NCBI GenBank assembly: GCA_964537685.1
Contig: CAZICM010000087.1
Coordinates: forward strand, 1-33,256
Source of the DNA: CAZICM01 sp964537685
GTDB lineage: Bacteria > Myxococcota_A > Polyangia > Polyangiales > Polyangiaceae
DNA: 33,256 nucleotides
Direction of reading: 5' to 3'
A program made the translations under genes and the position numbers. This document shows positions 7,397-15,558 of the stretch, piece by piece. The notes below the pieces were generated by a model. The model was given only the letters and a program-made list of their open reading frames with translations. It was not told the origin of the DNA and ran no database searches. Each line of letters begins with the position of its first letter. Position 1 is the first letter of the stretch.

Positions 7397-9370
7397 TTAG
7401 GGATTGGCCGGGAGGAGCCCCATTTCAACGAGAAAACGCGAGGGTCGTTTAGGATATCCGCGATAACTCTCTGCCCAGGTTAATGTCAGCGACTGAAGAG
7501 CACGGGTGATCGCCACATAACAATTGCGCCGCTCTTCCTCCAGCTCAGGACTTTGATTGCCTTTTTGCTTCGCCCTATACGAGGGAAGCTCGTCCTCGGC
7601 GAGCCCGATCACATAGACATGATCAAATTCCTTGCCCTTGGCCGCATGAATGGTTGTCAGCGTAACTTCGTTTTTGTCGGGAGGAGGAGACTTGGAACGG
7701 AGGCGCAGTTCATGAAGAAAAGCCTCCAAGGATGCAGTTGACCCGCCCAGGCTGGATAAAATCTCCTGATAGAGAGCGTGCCAAGCCTTATGGTCTTCTT
7801 CATAGCCCGGAAATTGCTCTTCAAAGGCGGATTCCTCCGCAGCCCGCGACTTAAACCAATCCAAGGCGGTATCCACAAATGTGCGGTAATTGGTCGAGTA
7901 CACAAGGTATTCAGCAACATTGCGGGCGGCCGATTGAGCGCTTTTATCGGCGGCTGTTCTGAGAACCGAGTCTGCCCATTGGCGAAGATAATCTTCATGG
8001 GTTGCGTCGGCCGCGGCGATAATATTCTTTGGATCGATATCCTGCTGAGTCAATTCCTTAAACGTTGCGCATAGAATCTCAAGCGTTCGCTTGTCGCGGC
8101 GCCGGTTGGACTGCTCCAAACAAGCTTGCATCCATACAAAGGGAGCACTGGTAAAATCGTCCCGCCGCCTTGCAATAAAGGCTTTTAGGCCGGCCCGTTT
8201 CAAGGCCGTTCGCGCCTTTTCGAGCAGCCAATTTCCGCGGGCCAGCACGGCCACAGAACCGGGATCTTGGGCATGTAGCTTTTTGATATCCGCAGCAATG
8301 GTGTCCACCTCCGCCTGCTCGCTGGAAAGCTTCCCGAGCCTTATGGTTTTATGGGTGGATAACGCGTCGGCCTTCGCGGCTTGCAGCGCCTGTTTGTTCT
8401 GCGTCCGGCGTGTATTGTGTTTGATGAGATTATTGGCCAGATCCACAACGGCAGGCGGGCATCGGTAGTTCGTCAGCAGATAGATTTCGTCGGGCGAAAA
8501 GTCACGGCGAAACTCTTCAATACGCTCGTGGCTCGCTCCATTCCATTGAAAGATAATTTGATCTTCATCTGCGACGGCAAAAAGATGATAGCTATTCCCT
8601 CCGGCCAGGGCTTGGATAAATGCATACTGCGATCGGCTGGTATCTTGAAATTCATCAATACAGCAATAGCGATAGACTTGGCGGACATGCCTAGCTAGGA
8701 CCGGAAATTTTTTGAAGAGCTTTACCGCATAAAAAATAATAGATTCAAAGTCGAGCCCATTGGCATTGCGAAGGCATTGATCATAGCCTTTGTAGATCGC
8801 AGTAATTCGGGTTTTTAGCGCGTCGCTCTCCACATGATTTGGAGCATCATCGGGATCGACGAGTTCGCTCTTTAGCCGGCTGAGAACAGGCAGTAGCTTG
8901 ATATCTGCTTCATCTACTTCGCCTCCCTCGTTCTCAACATGCTTCAGGGCGTCTTGTAGGATGGCCTGCCTATCGGGATCAGAGCCATAAATATTAAAAT
9001 TGGGCTGAATCCCTAAATGGACTCCGTGCTGCCGGAGAACTTCTGCGCAAAATGAATGAAAGGTTCCCAGGAATAAACGCGAAGCATATTGAGGAACGAG
9101 GCTTTCCACGCGGGAGCGCATTTCATCGGCGGCTTTGTTGGTGAAAGTCAGCCCTAATATTCTAAATTTTTGGTTTGAGGATTCTTCGAGCAGGCGTGCA
9201 ATGCGGTGGGTGAGCACCTTGGTTTTACCCGATCCGGGACCTGCGAGAACCAACATTGGGCCTTCATTCCAGAGCACGGCTTCGCGCTGTGCGGGATTGA
9301 GTCCTTCCAGCAGTGCTTGGACAGCAGGGCTATGGCTTTTTGAGGCTTCGGGAGGGAGCGGATCAATCAT
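7397..9370 (-). CDS. UvrD/PcrA-like SF1 helicase, GajB-like partner of an OLD nuclease
   Basis: 657 residues with a full set of SF1A helicase motifs: Walker A LAGPGSGKT, motif Ia TFTNKAADEM, GTFHSFC, DEAD-type IDEFQDTS, motif III VADEDQIIFQWNGA, motif IV LTNYRCPP, motif V TTIHAAKGKEFDHVYVIGL and motif VI EERRNCYVAITRA. The start at 9370 (ATGATTGA) overlaps the stop of the nuclease gene by 8 bases and has GAGG 6 bases upstream. An earlier GTG at 9385 is possible but less well placed. Coupling to an OLD nuclease is the hallmark of class 2 OLD loci and of Gabija (GajAB), where the helicase-like subunit works with GajA against phage. It is longer than the roughly 494-residue GajB of Bacillus cereus, so a full helicase may be retained. 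The base composition is more AT-rich than flanking genes. Confidence 0.9.
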   Translation of the reverse strand: MIDPLPPEASKSHSPAVQALLEGLNPAQREAVLWNEGPMLVLAGPGSGKTKVLTHRIARLLEESSNQKFRILGLTFTNKAADEMRSRVESLVPQYASRLFLGTFHSFCAEVLRQHGVHLGIQPNFNIYGSDPDRQAILQDALKHVENEGGEVDEADIKLLPVLSRLKSELVDPDDAPNHVESDALKTRITAIYKGYDQCLRNANGLDFESIIFYAVKLFKKFPVLARHVRQVYRYCCIDEFQDTSRSQYAFIQALAGGNSYHLFAVADEDQIIFQWNGASHERIEEFRRDFSPDEIYLLTNYRCPPAVVDLANNLIKHNTRRTQNKQALQAAKADALSTHKTIRLGKLSSEQAEVDTIAADIKKLHAQDPGSVAVLARGNWLLEKARTALKRAGLKAFIARRRDDFTSAPFVWMQACLEQSNRRRDKRTLEILCATFKELTQQDIDPKNIIAAADATHEDYLRQWADSVLRTAADKSAQSAARNVAEYLVYSTNYRTFVDTALDWFKSRAAEESAFEEQFPGYEEDHKAWHALYQEILSSLGGSTASLEAFLHELRLRSKSPPPDKNEVTLTTIHAAKGKEFDHVYVIGLAEDELPSYRAKQKGNQSPELEEERRNCYVAITRALQSLTLTWAESYRGYPKRPSRFLVEMGLLPANP

Positions 9371-11324
9371 CGGCGGCCTCTGCACAGCGTTGAAGGATGT
9401 TTTTGAAGAATTCGGGGACTCGTTCGGGGCCTGCCCCTGTCCCGCGGAGTTTATCCACCAGCCTGGTTATGCAGGGGATCTTGTTCTTGTCCTTTCCCAA
9501 GAGCTTAATGACTTCTTCCTCAAAGTCTTTATCTCCGGCCGGAGATTTCAAACGTGCTACCGCGGAGCTAAGTTCTATGGCGATGGCGTTTAACTCCTCT
9601 TTAAAATGAGGATACAAAAATCGCTCCAGCGTCATATCTGGAGGGCTTCCTGGCAGCGCCTGTGCTTGTTGGCCAAGGGAAAATCCGGCTTGCTCAATTT
9701 GACTTAAATGCCCGCGGCCACCGTTGTCATTGTCGCAAAACATCAGCCACGGAATATCTAGGGCGCGCGCGAGTTTTGCAAAAGCTGCTGGTGAACCATT
9801 GTCTTGGTATGCAATAAGCGCAATGCCTTTGGAGTCTAAAGAGAAACCAAGCATCTCCGCGAATATGGGCAAGAGAGTTTGCTCACAATGTCCTTCGCAA
9901 AGAAGCCAGCATCGGGCAAAAAATATTTCTCCCCGCGACTTGCGCGAAAACTTCTCAACATCCTGCCGGTCATCTGCGGATAAAAGAACAATCGATTTCG
10001 TTTTTAACCGTTCGATAGCGTCATGGGCTGTCTGATCTCTAGGGAAACATTGAAGGAGTGCGCGGTATTCGTTTTCAGAGATCGTTTGTTTTGCAATCAG
10101 CGTTCCTTGCGGTGCTTGTTTTGCAATCAGCGTTCCTTGCGGTGCTTGACGGTATTCAAAGCCCCTTCGGTTATTTGCTACCAAATCCTGAAGCTCAGCG
10201 TTTTCTTGAAGCACCTCTTCCACGTTATCGGTCACGTAGTGAATGGTGGTTATGGCGCCTCTGCGCCTAAGCAGGCGAAGGCTTTTCAGAGGAACATGCT
10301 GGGCAAAATAAGGTGAATGGGTTGTGATAACTTTCTGCCCTGGAAGAGCCGCAACTTTTTTCCACAACTCCCGCGCGGCCTGCGGGTGCAGATGTGCCTC
10401 GGGTTCTTCGAGCGTAAGCAAAGGCTTGCTCTGTTTCTCGTAGGTTGTTTCAAGCAGGTGCTCAACGAAGGCTTGAAACAAGAACAAGACCGAGAGGCTC
10501 TGCACGCCTTGGCCATGCCGTGACAGGGGAAAGAATGCGTTGTTGCCCCGTCCGCGAAGCACGACTTCAGCCTGGGTGAGAAGCTCGTCGGCTTTCAGCG
10601 GAAGCGCCCGGATATCCGTTACATTGCCGCTTCCCGCGGCTACGATATCTCCGGCTTGGCCAAGGGTTTTTCGGATCTGCTGAATGCGCGGCTCGGCATT
10701 CATCACGTCTTGGTTGAGCGCTTCGATTTGCTGTTGAAGCGCTTTGCGTTTTTCTTCGGGCAGCTCAAGGGACTTCAGCAGTTTGCCCCAGAACGGCGAT
10801 CGATTGGAAAAAGCGCTGTCGACATCGCGAAGCGTGGACAAATGAAAGATAGGAAGATAGCGGGTTAATCTATTGTAAAATGTGTTGATTTCTCGGCCTA
10901 TCGGCTGGCCGGCGAGGTTAAGGAATTCTGTTATGATCTCATACGTTTTCTTTTGACTATCATATCGATATGATACACGCAGCCGAAGGGAACGAATGCC
11001 GCTCACGATATCAATATTAATAACATCACTCAGGTCTGTCCCCTCGTCGTCCCATTTGTCCTCAAGGGATTCTTCGAATAACGCGCTCAGGATAATGCCT
11101 TCACTGTGACGAGGATCTGCTTCCGCATGTGGCAGATGAATATCGTACTCGTCAAATGTTGCGCCACGCCTATTCGCCGAAGTGGAAAGCATAAAGCGGA
11201 TCGCATCCAAAACAGCGGTCTTCCCCGCATTGTTCTCGCCCAGAAGCACGGTCGTGTCATCGAGCGGAATGCTTACATCCACAAGCGAGCGAAAATTTTG
11301 AATACGTATCTCTTTGATCTTCAT
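9363..11324 (-). CDS. OLD-family ATPase/TOPRIM nuclease, GajA-like
   Basis: 653 residues starting MKIKEIRIQNFRSL. The start at 11324 is set by GGAAGG (11331-11336) 6 bases upstream and by the family N-terminus. An upstream 50-residue extension of the frame lies inside the preceding gene and is not credible. The ABC-type ATPase has Walker A GENNAGKT near residue 30, a signature-like segment LSRHGQGVQSLS near 310, Walker B LLTLEEPEAHLHP near 345, and TTHSPYF. The TOPRIM domain has LLCEGHCEQTLLP and MFCDNDNGGRG, keeping the acidic Glu and DxD residues. This is an ATP-regulated DNA nuclease of the class 2 OLD/GajA type. In Gabija the protein cuts DNA when nucleotide pools fall during phage infection. 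Residues 394-413 are an exact tandem duplication of a 10-residue unit. It follows the PanE-like stop by one base and overlaps the helicase gene. Confidence 0.92.
   Translation of the reverse strand: MKIKEIRIQNFRSLVDVSIPLDDTTVLLGENNAGKTAVLDAIRFMLSTSANRRGATFDEYDIHLPHAEADPRHSEGIILSALFEESLEDKWDDEGTDLSDVINIDIVSGIRSLRLRVSYRYDSQKKTYEIITEFLNLAGQPIGREINTFYNRLTRYLPIFHLSTLRDVDSAFSNRSPFWGKLLKSLELPEEKRKALQQQIEALNQDVMNAEPRIQQIRKTLGQAGDIVAAGSGNVTDIRALPLKADELLTQAEVVLRGRGNNAFFPLSRHGQGVQSLSVLFLFQAFVEHLLETTYEKQSKPLLTLEEPEAHLHPQAARELWKKVAALPGQKVITTHSPYFAQHVPLKSLRLLRRRGAITTIHYVTDNVEEVLQENAELQDLVANNRRGFEYRQAPQGTLIAKQAPQGTLIAKQTISENEYRALLQCFPRDQTAHDAIERLKTKSIVLLSADDRQDVEKFSRKSRGEIFFARCWLLCEGHCEQTLLPIFAEMLGFSLDSKGIALIAYQDNGSPAAFAKLARALDIPWLMFCDNDNGGRGHLSQIEQAGFSLGQQAQALPGSPPDMTLERFLYPHFKEELNAIAIELSSAVARLKSPAGDKDFEEEVIKLLGKDKNKIPCITRLVDKLRGTGAGPERVPEFFKNILQRCAEAADD
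10086..10145. repeat. Perfect 30-bp tandem duplication inside the OLD nuclease gene
   Basis: Two identical 30-bp copies, 10086-10115 and 10116-10145, with a short continuation of the unit after the second copy. On the coding strand each encodes APQGTLIAKQ, so the reading frame is kept. It falls between the ATPase and TOPRIM halves of the nuclease, probably in a linker. The lack of any mismatch suggests a recent event or replication slippage. Confidence 0.97.
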
Positions 11325-11325
11325 T

Positions 11326-12729
11326 TCACGCCTTCCGCTCACTCCCCCCGGCACTCGGCCCCTTAAGCGCTTCCGAAGCCGGCTCCTCCGCGATTGTTCC
11401 CGAAGGATGCTGCATATCGCTGATCGTTGGCAAAATCGGTGATGCCCCCGCTTGAGCTGCCACCTGCGGCTCATTCCTTACGGTCGGCTCCGCCAAGTTC
11501 CCCTCATCCCTCACCGTCGTCTCGACTTTTTCCGTCGATGCAAGCGCCGCAAGCTGCTTGGCCTTCTCTTTCGCCTCCTCTTGCGCCTTCTGCCACCCGG
11601 CAGGCGATACCAAATCCCGCGTCCCATCAAACAAACGCCGCGCCGTCTGTATACTCGGCTTCTCTTTCCCACCTGCAATACGCAACACCTGCTCCCGAAC
11701 CGCCGCATTAATAGGCGTCGCTATACCCAGCTTCTCACCCCGCGATATCACTTCCCCATTCAAAAACTCAACCGCCGGAGTCCTCCCCCGCTCAATCGCC
11801 GATAACATCGATGAACGCATCCTCCGAAAACGCGCCCCCACCGCCAAAAGCAGCGCATGCTTCGCAAACAATCCAGGCGATCCCGCGCTATGCCTTTCGC
11901 TTTCATGCAAGGCTATCCAATCCAAATCCAGCGTCCCGGATACCTTCTCCAGCGATATCCCCGATGCTTTCGCTACAGCCACCACTTCACTCATAATCTC
12001 CAGCACCAGCCGCCTTATAAAACGATGCCGTATCAGTACGCCCAGCCTGTCGCCCCCTATCGCGCCCAACGACGATATCGCGCAGTTGATCCCAAGCTTC
12101 GACCACCTCGATCCCGCGAGGTTTTTCGATATCGTTACAGGTCCAATACATTCTAATATACGCGCTAACTCCTCCACCGATTCATCGCTATCGCGCTTGG
12201 GCCCAGTCGCCCTTCCCAACACAAAGCCCCCAGGACTCGTACGCTCGTACATCCCAGGTTCCAGCATCGAACCACCCCACGCCACCACCGCACCAATCAC
12301 CCGCTCCGGTCCAGCGATAGACGCCACCCGCTCTTCACACAACCCATTCTGAAAACACACCATCTCGCCATCCGGCGAAAGAAAGGGCAATGCCCCGCGC
12401 GCCGCTTCCTCGACCTGGGGCGGCTGCGTCGCCAATATAATATATTTGAAAGGCTGCACTTTTGAATTGAGCGCCTTAATCGCATGGCCTCTTACCGTGC
12501 CCGGACTTCCATCGCCCCTCACCCGGATACCATTGGTATTCACCGCATTGGCAATGAGCGGATTGGTCGTCAATACAGTCACATCATGGCCTTGCTCCAA
12601 CAAATGAGCGGCCGCAATCCCGCCTATGGCCCCACAGCCGACGACCAAAATCCTAGGCCCCTTTCCGGCTTGAGACGACACGGGCTCATCGTTTTGGGTG
12701 GAGGGCGGCGAAGCATCGGAAATAGTCAT
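11326..12729 (-). CDS. Ketopantoate reductase (ApbA/PanE)-like protein with C-terminal extension
   Basis: 467 residues from the ATG at 12729; a TTG two codons earlier is also possible. The Rossmann motif is ILVVGCGAIGGIAAAHLL, followed by VTVLTT and ILATQPPQV as in 2-dehydropantoate 2-reductases. FQNGL, WSKLGINCAISSLGA (with the expected catalytic-region lysine) and the C-terminal LNGEVISRGEKLGIATPIN are all family hallmarks. Real PanE is about 300 residues. Here about 25 residues precede the fold and about 100 follow it. The tail begins with a charged helix (KAQEEAKEKAKQL) and ends in a disordered Ala/Pro/Ser/Glu-rich stretch. It may be a pantothenate-pathway NADPH enzyme or a related oxidoreductase of another substrate. 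One base separates it from the GajA-like gene, so the two are almost certainly cotranscribed. Whether it shares a job with the defence pair is unknown. Confidence 0.82.
   Translation of the reverse strand: MTISDASPPSTQNDEPVSSQAGKGPRILVVGCGAIGGIAAAHLLEQGHDVTVLTTNPLIANAVNTNGIRVRGDGSPGTVRGHAIKALNSKVQPFKYIILATQPPQVEEAARGALPFLSPDGEMVCFQNGLCEERVASIAGPERVIGAVVAWGGSMLEPGMYERTSPGGFVLGRATGPKRDSDESVEELARILECIGPVTISKNLAGSRWSKLGINCAISSLGAIGGDRLGVLIRHRFIRRLVLEIMSEVVAVAKASGISLEKVSGTLDLDWIALHESERHSAGSPGLFAKHALLLAVGARFRRMRSSMLSAIERGRTPAVEFLNGEVISRGEKLGIATPINAAVREQVLRIAGGKEKPSIQTARRLFDGTRDLVSPAGWQKAQEEAKEKAKQLAALASTEKVETTVRDEGNLAEPTVRNEPQVAAQAGASPILPTISDMQHPSGTIAEEPASEALKGPSAGGSERKA
11331..11336 (-). promoter_or_regulatory. 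Ribosome binding site of the OLD nuclease gene
   Basis: GGAAGG on the minus strand, 6 bases before the ATG at 11324. It lies inside the last codons of the PanE-like gene, whose TGA (11328-11326) is separated from this ATG by one base. This placement implies translational coupling of the two genes and decides the nuclease start. Confidence 0.75.
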
Positions 12730-12783
12730 GGTCAAGCGCTTTTATCCGGCGGATGAAGGTTAATCGAGATTTGTTTGAATGGG

Positions 12784-13587
12784 CTACCCACGCTTTGGAG
12801 ACAAAGACGGAGACAGAGCCGTCGCGACAAAAATCCTATGCTCAATCACCAGCGGCTCATCGGGAAAGCGCTCTTCCAAAAGCCTTTTATGCTCTTCATC
12901 GAAGCGCGCAATCTCGTCTTCGGACAGCGAGGCGCCCACCCCTTGGCTCGCCCGGATTCGGCCCCGCCAGCCCGCATGCGTGTATTCATGCGTGTAATCA
13001 TAAGAAAATGTTTCGACATTTAAAAAGCCGGCTTCATTTAAGTCACACGCCCATTGAGGATAAATTCCCATCGCATGGCCATAGCGGATATGAGGCTTGG
13101 GCTGTTTAGGATTGTATTTATCAATTAAGGCTTCGCTCATTTCCACCACATTTCCCCGGAGAGGAAGCCAATCATTGCAGGCGATAATCGCGCGGCCTCC
13201 GGGAATGAGCACCCGTTTAAATTCGGCGAGCGCCTTTGGGCGATCGAACCAATGAAAAGCCTGCGCCACCGTGACCAAATCGAAAGCCGCATCTTCAAAA
13301 GGCAAAGCCTCGGCCCGCCCTTCTTTGTATTCGGTATGAATATGGGCAAGCGTATCCAATGCTTTGGATTGTTCCATCAATTCGGTTGAAATATCGGCGG
13401 CGAAAGTAATACATCCCGCGCGGGCGAGCCCTCTGGCCATCACGCCTGTACCGGTGCCCACATCGAGCACCCGAAGACCCTTAGAAAAAAGGCCATGCTG
13501 CTTAAGGCGATCGAAAAAATCTTCGGGAAAGCCTTTGCGATGGCGGCTGTAGTCATCGGCGGTGCGGCCGAAATCGATGCGCATCAT
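12784..13587 (-). CDS. Class I SAM-dependent methyltransferase (Methyltransf_11 type)
   Basis: 267 residues. A short lead-in DFGRTADDYSRHRKGFP is followed by the SAM-binding motif VLDVGTGTGVMARGLA near residue 40. Then come an acidic strand end FAADIS, GRAEALPFEDAAFDLVTVAQAFHWFD, and FKRVLIPGGRAII. The AQAFHWFD segment is typical of UbiE/SmtA-like enzymes acting on small molecules or lipids. The substrate cannot be told. Two adjacent ATG codons exist (13587 and 13584), with GAGGG immediately before them, so the second may be used. It follows the lipid kinase stop by 11 bases and precedes the PanE-like gene by about 54, consistent with one operon. The tail ends ATALSPSLSPKRG, a low-complexity end that may come from repeat DNA. 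Confidence 0.85.
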   Translation of the reverse strand: MMRIDFGRTADDYSRHRKGFPEDFFDRLKQHGLFSKGLRVLDVGTGTGVMARGLARAGCITFAADISTELMEQSKALDTLAHIHTEYKEGRAEALPFEDAAFDLVTVAQAFHWFDRPKALAEFKRVLIPGGRAIIACNDWLPLRGNVVEMSEALIDKYNPKQPKPHIRYGHAMGIYPQWACDLNEAGFLNVETFSYDYTHEYTHAGWRGRIRASQGVGASLSEDEIARFDEEHKRLLEERFPDEPLVIEHRIFVATALSPSLSPKRG

Positions 13588-13598
13588 CCCTCTTGCGT

Positions 13599-14573
13599 TT
13601 AGGATTTGGAAGCCGGAACAAAAACTTCAATCGCTTTAGGAATCAATTCGATTGAAATAGGCAAGCGGCCGAGCGGCTCGCCGTCGACATCCAAAATAAA
13701 GGTATCGCCGGCCTCTGGATTGAGCAATTCGACATCAATACGATCGCATTGGAAGTGCTGAACATCCGGGCTATTCATATGAGAGCCTGTATAGAGCCTG
13801 GAAGAGCTTGCGAAGAATTTTAATTTAGGCGCATGGCCTAAATCGATCACCTCAAAAATACCATCATCGGGGAGAGCCATGGGTGCGGCTTCCATACCGC
13901 TGCCGAAATAGCGTCCATTGCAAACGGCGAGCAATCTCGATTGAAAGGTATATTCTTGAGGTTGGGCGCCGGTTTTTGAATTGGAGAGCGTGCATTTTAA
14001 TTGGCCGACGCGGCTTTTCATGAGCCCGCGCACGGAAGCGACGAAATAGGTCATTGTGCCGCCCAGATTGCGGCCCATATCGGCGACATATTGATCGACG
14101 AGGCCGCCCAATCCCATGGAGAGGATATTGATAAAAAAGCCTTCTTGGGGATTTCCGCTGTGATCGGCATAGCTCATTTTACCGATATCGATACATTTCG
14201 TATGGCCGCCGGCGATAGCCTTGCAATATTGATCGAGTCTATGGGCAATACCAAGAGTTCTACGGAAATCGCCGCCTGTACCCTGACCGATAATACCGAG
14301 CCGGGTTTTTAACGTATTGCCGGGCAATTGAGCCCTGGCCAGCATTAAACCGCTTGCGACTTCGTGGATTGAGCCATCTCCTCCGACGGCGACGACAATT
14401 TCGCGGCCATTGAGAGCGGCATCGCGGGCCAATTCGACAGCGTGGCGGGGATTTTCGGTAAAAGCCACATCGACAGGTCCAACAATACCTTCGATAGGGC
14501 GGCGCATTTTATCAAAAACTTCGCCTGTTTTACCGCCGCCGGAGCGGGGGTTGACGATGAGGAGGGGAGTCAT
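13599..14573 (-). CDS. Diacylglycerol kinase catalytic-domain lipid kinase (YegS/DgkB-like)
   Basis: 324 residues. The N-terminal domain opens PLLIVNPRSGGGKTG and contains the nucleotide-binding VVAVGGDGSIHEVASGLM near residues 60-80, then LGIIGQGTGGDFRRTLGI. These are the DAGK_cat signatures. The C-terminal beta-sandwich contains FGSGMEAAPMALPDDGIFEVIDLG and ends with DVDGEPLGRLPISIELIPKAIEVFVP, as in YegS, DgkB and the related sphingosine and ceramide kinases. It should phosphorylate a lipid hydroxyl using ATP at the cytoplasmic membrane face. The exact lipid is unclear. It is the first gene of a minus-strand run ending in the Gabija-like pair and diverges from the zinc-ribbon gene. Confidence 0.9.
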   Translation of the reverse strand: MTPLLIVNPRSGGGKTGEVFDKMRRPIEGIVGPVDVAFTENPRHAVELARDAALNGREIVVAVGGDGSIHEVASGLMLARAQLPGNTLKTRLGIIGQGTGGDFRRTLGIAHRLDQYCKAIAGGHTKCIDIGKMSYADHSGNPQEGFFINILSMGLGGLVDQYVADMGRNLGGTMTYFVASVRGLMKSRVGQLKCTLSNSKTGAQPQEYTFQSRLLAVCNGRYFGSGMEAAPMALPDDGIFEVIDLGHAPKLKFFASSSRLYTGSHMNSPDVQHFQCDRIDVELLNPEAGDTFILDVDGEPLGRLPISIELIPKAIEVFVPASKS

Positions 14574-14679
14574 GCGCGGGGTTTATCGCATGAATTGGGG
14601 AGGATGAGAAGTGGTTCGTTATGGTGCATGCGCGGGAGCTTGTCCAGAAGCGGGCGGGTCGTATAGCTTTGGGGCGGCG

Positions 14680-15558
14680 ATGAGTTTTGCGAACGCTTCC
14701 AGCGGACCCCACATTCAATGCAGCGCCTGCGGCAACCGTGTTTTGATCAGCGAGGCGGAATGTCCGACATGCGGCGAGAGTGTTGGATTTCCCAATGTCA
14801 ATGCGGCTGCACACGAGGACAACCGGAAGGTATTGGTTCGCCGCTATGAAAAGGCCAAAGAAGGCGCGCGGGCGAAGGGATACGAGTTTGTATTTGCGAT
14901 GTTTGATGAGAAAGTCGCGCATTCTTCCAAGGCTGTGATTGGATGCCATCTCAACGAAGCGCTGCGGCTTTCCGTGTCGGATAAAAATGTGTTTTCGACT
15001 TATTATCAATTGCTTGAAGCGCAGCATCGATTGCCAGACGATAATGTATGGGATAAATATAGGCGGCATGCGGACGAAGAGATGTACGGCGATCACAAGG
15101 GCAAAATTCGCTATGCGGCACTTTCGTTAAATGAGCGGGGCATTCGGCACTATGGCGAAACATTTTTGGTGCTCGCTGAAGCGTCGATTCGCAAAAGGGC
15201 TTCGGTCTTTGAAGAGAACACGGCGAAATTCGTGCACGACAAAAAGATCAAAAACCTGCCTCGATGGATTCAGGGAAGGCGTGCGACATGGGCGGATCGG
15301 GGAAAGCTCAGCGCGGTCAAGCTGGCCGGTGAACTAAATTCCTCGATGAATGAAGACGATTTCTCCAATGTATTGCTTCGCGACGCGCCGAAGGCGGAGG
15401 ACGATCACTTTGTGGAGGTACACATTTGGGGGATGCTGAATGTTCGATCGCTGGAGCAGGTATCGTTTGTTGGCGACCGAAAGAAAAACGAGAACGCACT
15501 GGACGAGCTTCGGGAGCGGCTCATGGCGTACCGGGTGCAGTTGAAGGAGCTCACATGA
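14680..15558 (+). CDS. Zinc-ribbon protein of unknown function, coupled to a TPR-array protein
   Basis: 292 residues from the ATG at 14680 (MSFANASSG). The longer frame from 14611 adds poor sequence. Residues of about 14-33 form a zinc ribbon, CSAC ... CPTC. The rest is mostly helical and well formed, with KIRYAALSLNERGIRHYGET, EASIRKRASVFEENTAKFV and RRATWADRGKLSAVKL. I have a memory of similar uncharacterised proteins in other bacteria, with the same RxAALSL...YGE...RxSVFEEN pattern, but no assigned function. There is no membrane segment, so it is probably cytoplasmic. The stop overlaps the next start as ATGA at 15555, so both proteins should be made together, probably in a fixed ratio. Confidence 0.8.
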   Translation: MSFANASSGPHIQCSACGNRVLISEAECPTCGESVGFPNVNAAAHEDNRKVLVRRYEKAKEGARAKGYEFVFAMFDEKVAHSSKAVIGCHLNEALRLSVSDKNVFSTYYQLLEAQHRLPDDNVWDKYRRHADEEMYGDHKGKIRYAALSLNERGIRHYGETFLVLAEASIRKRASVFEENTAKFVHDKKIKNLPRWIQGRRATWADRGKLSAVKLAGELNSSMNEDDFSNVLLRDAPKAEDDHFVEVHIWGMLNVRSLEQVSFVGDRKKNENALDELRERLMAYRVQLKELT

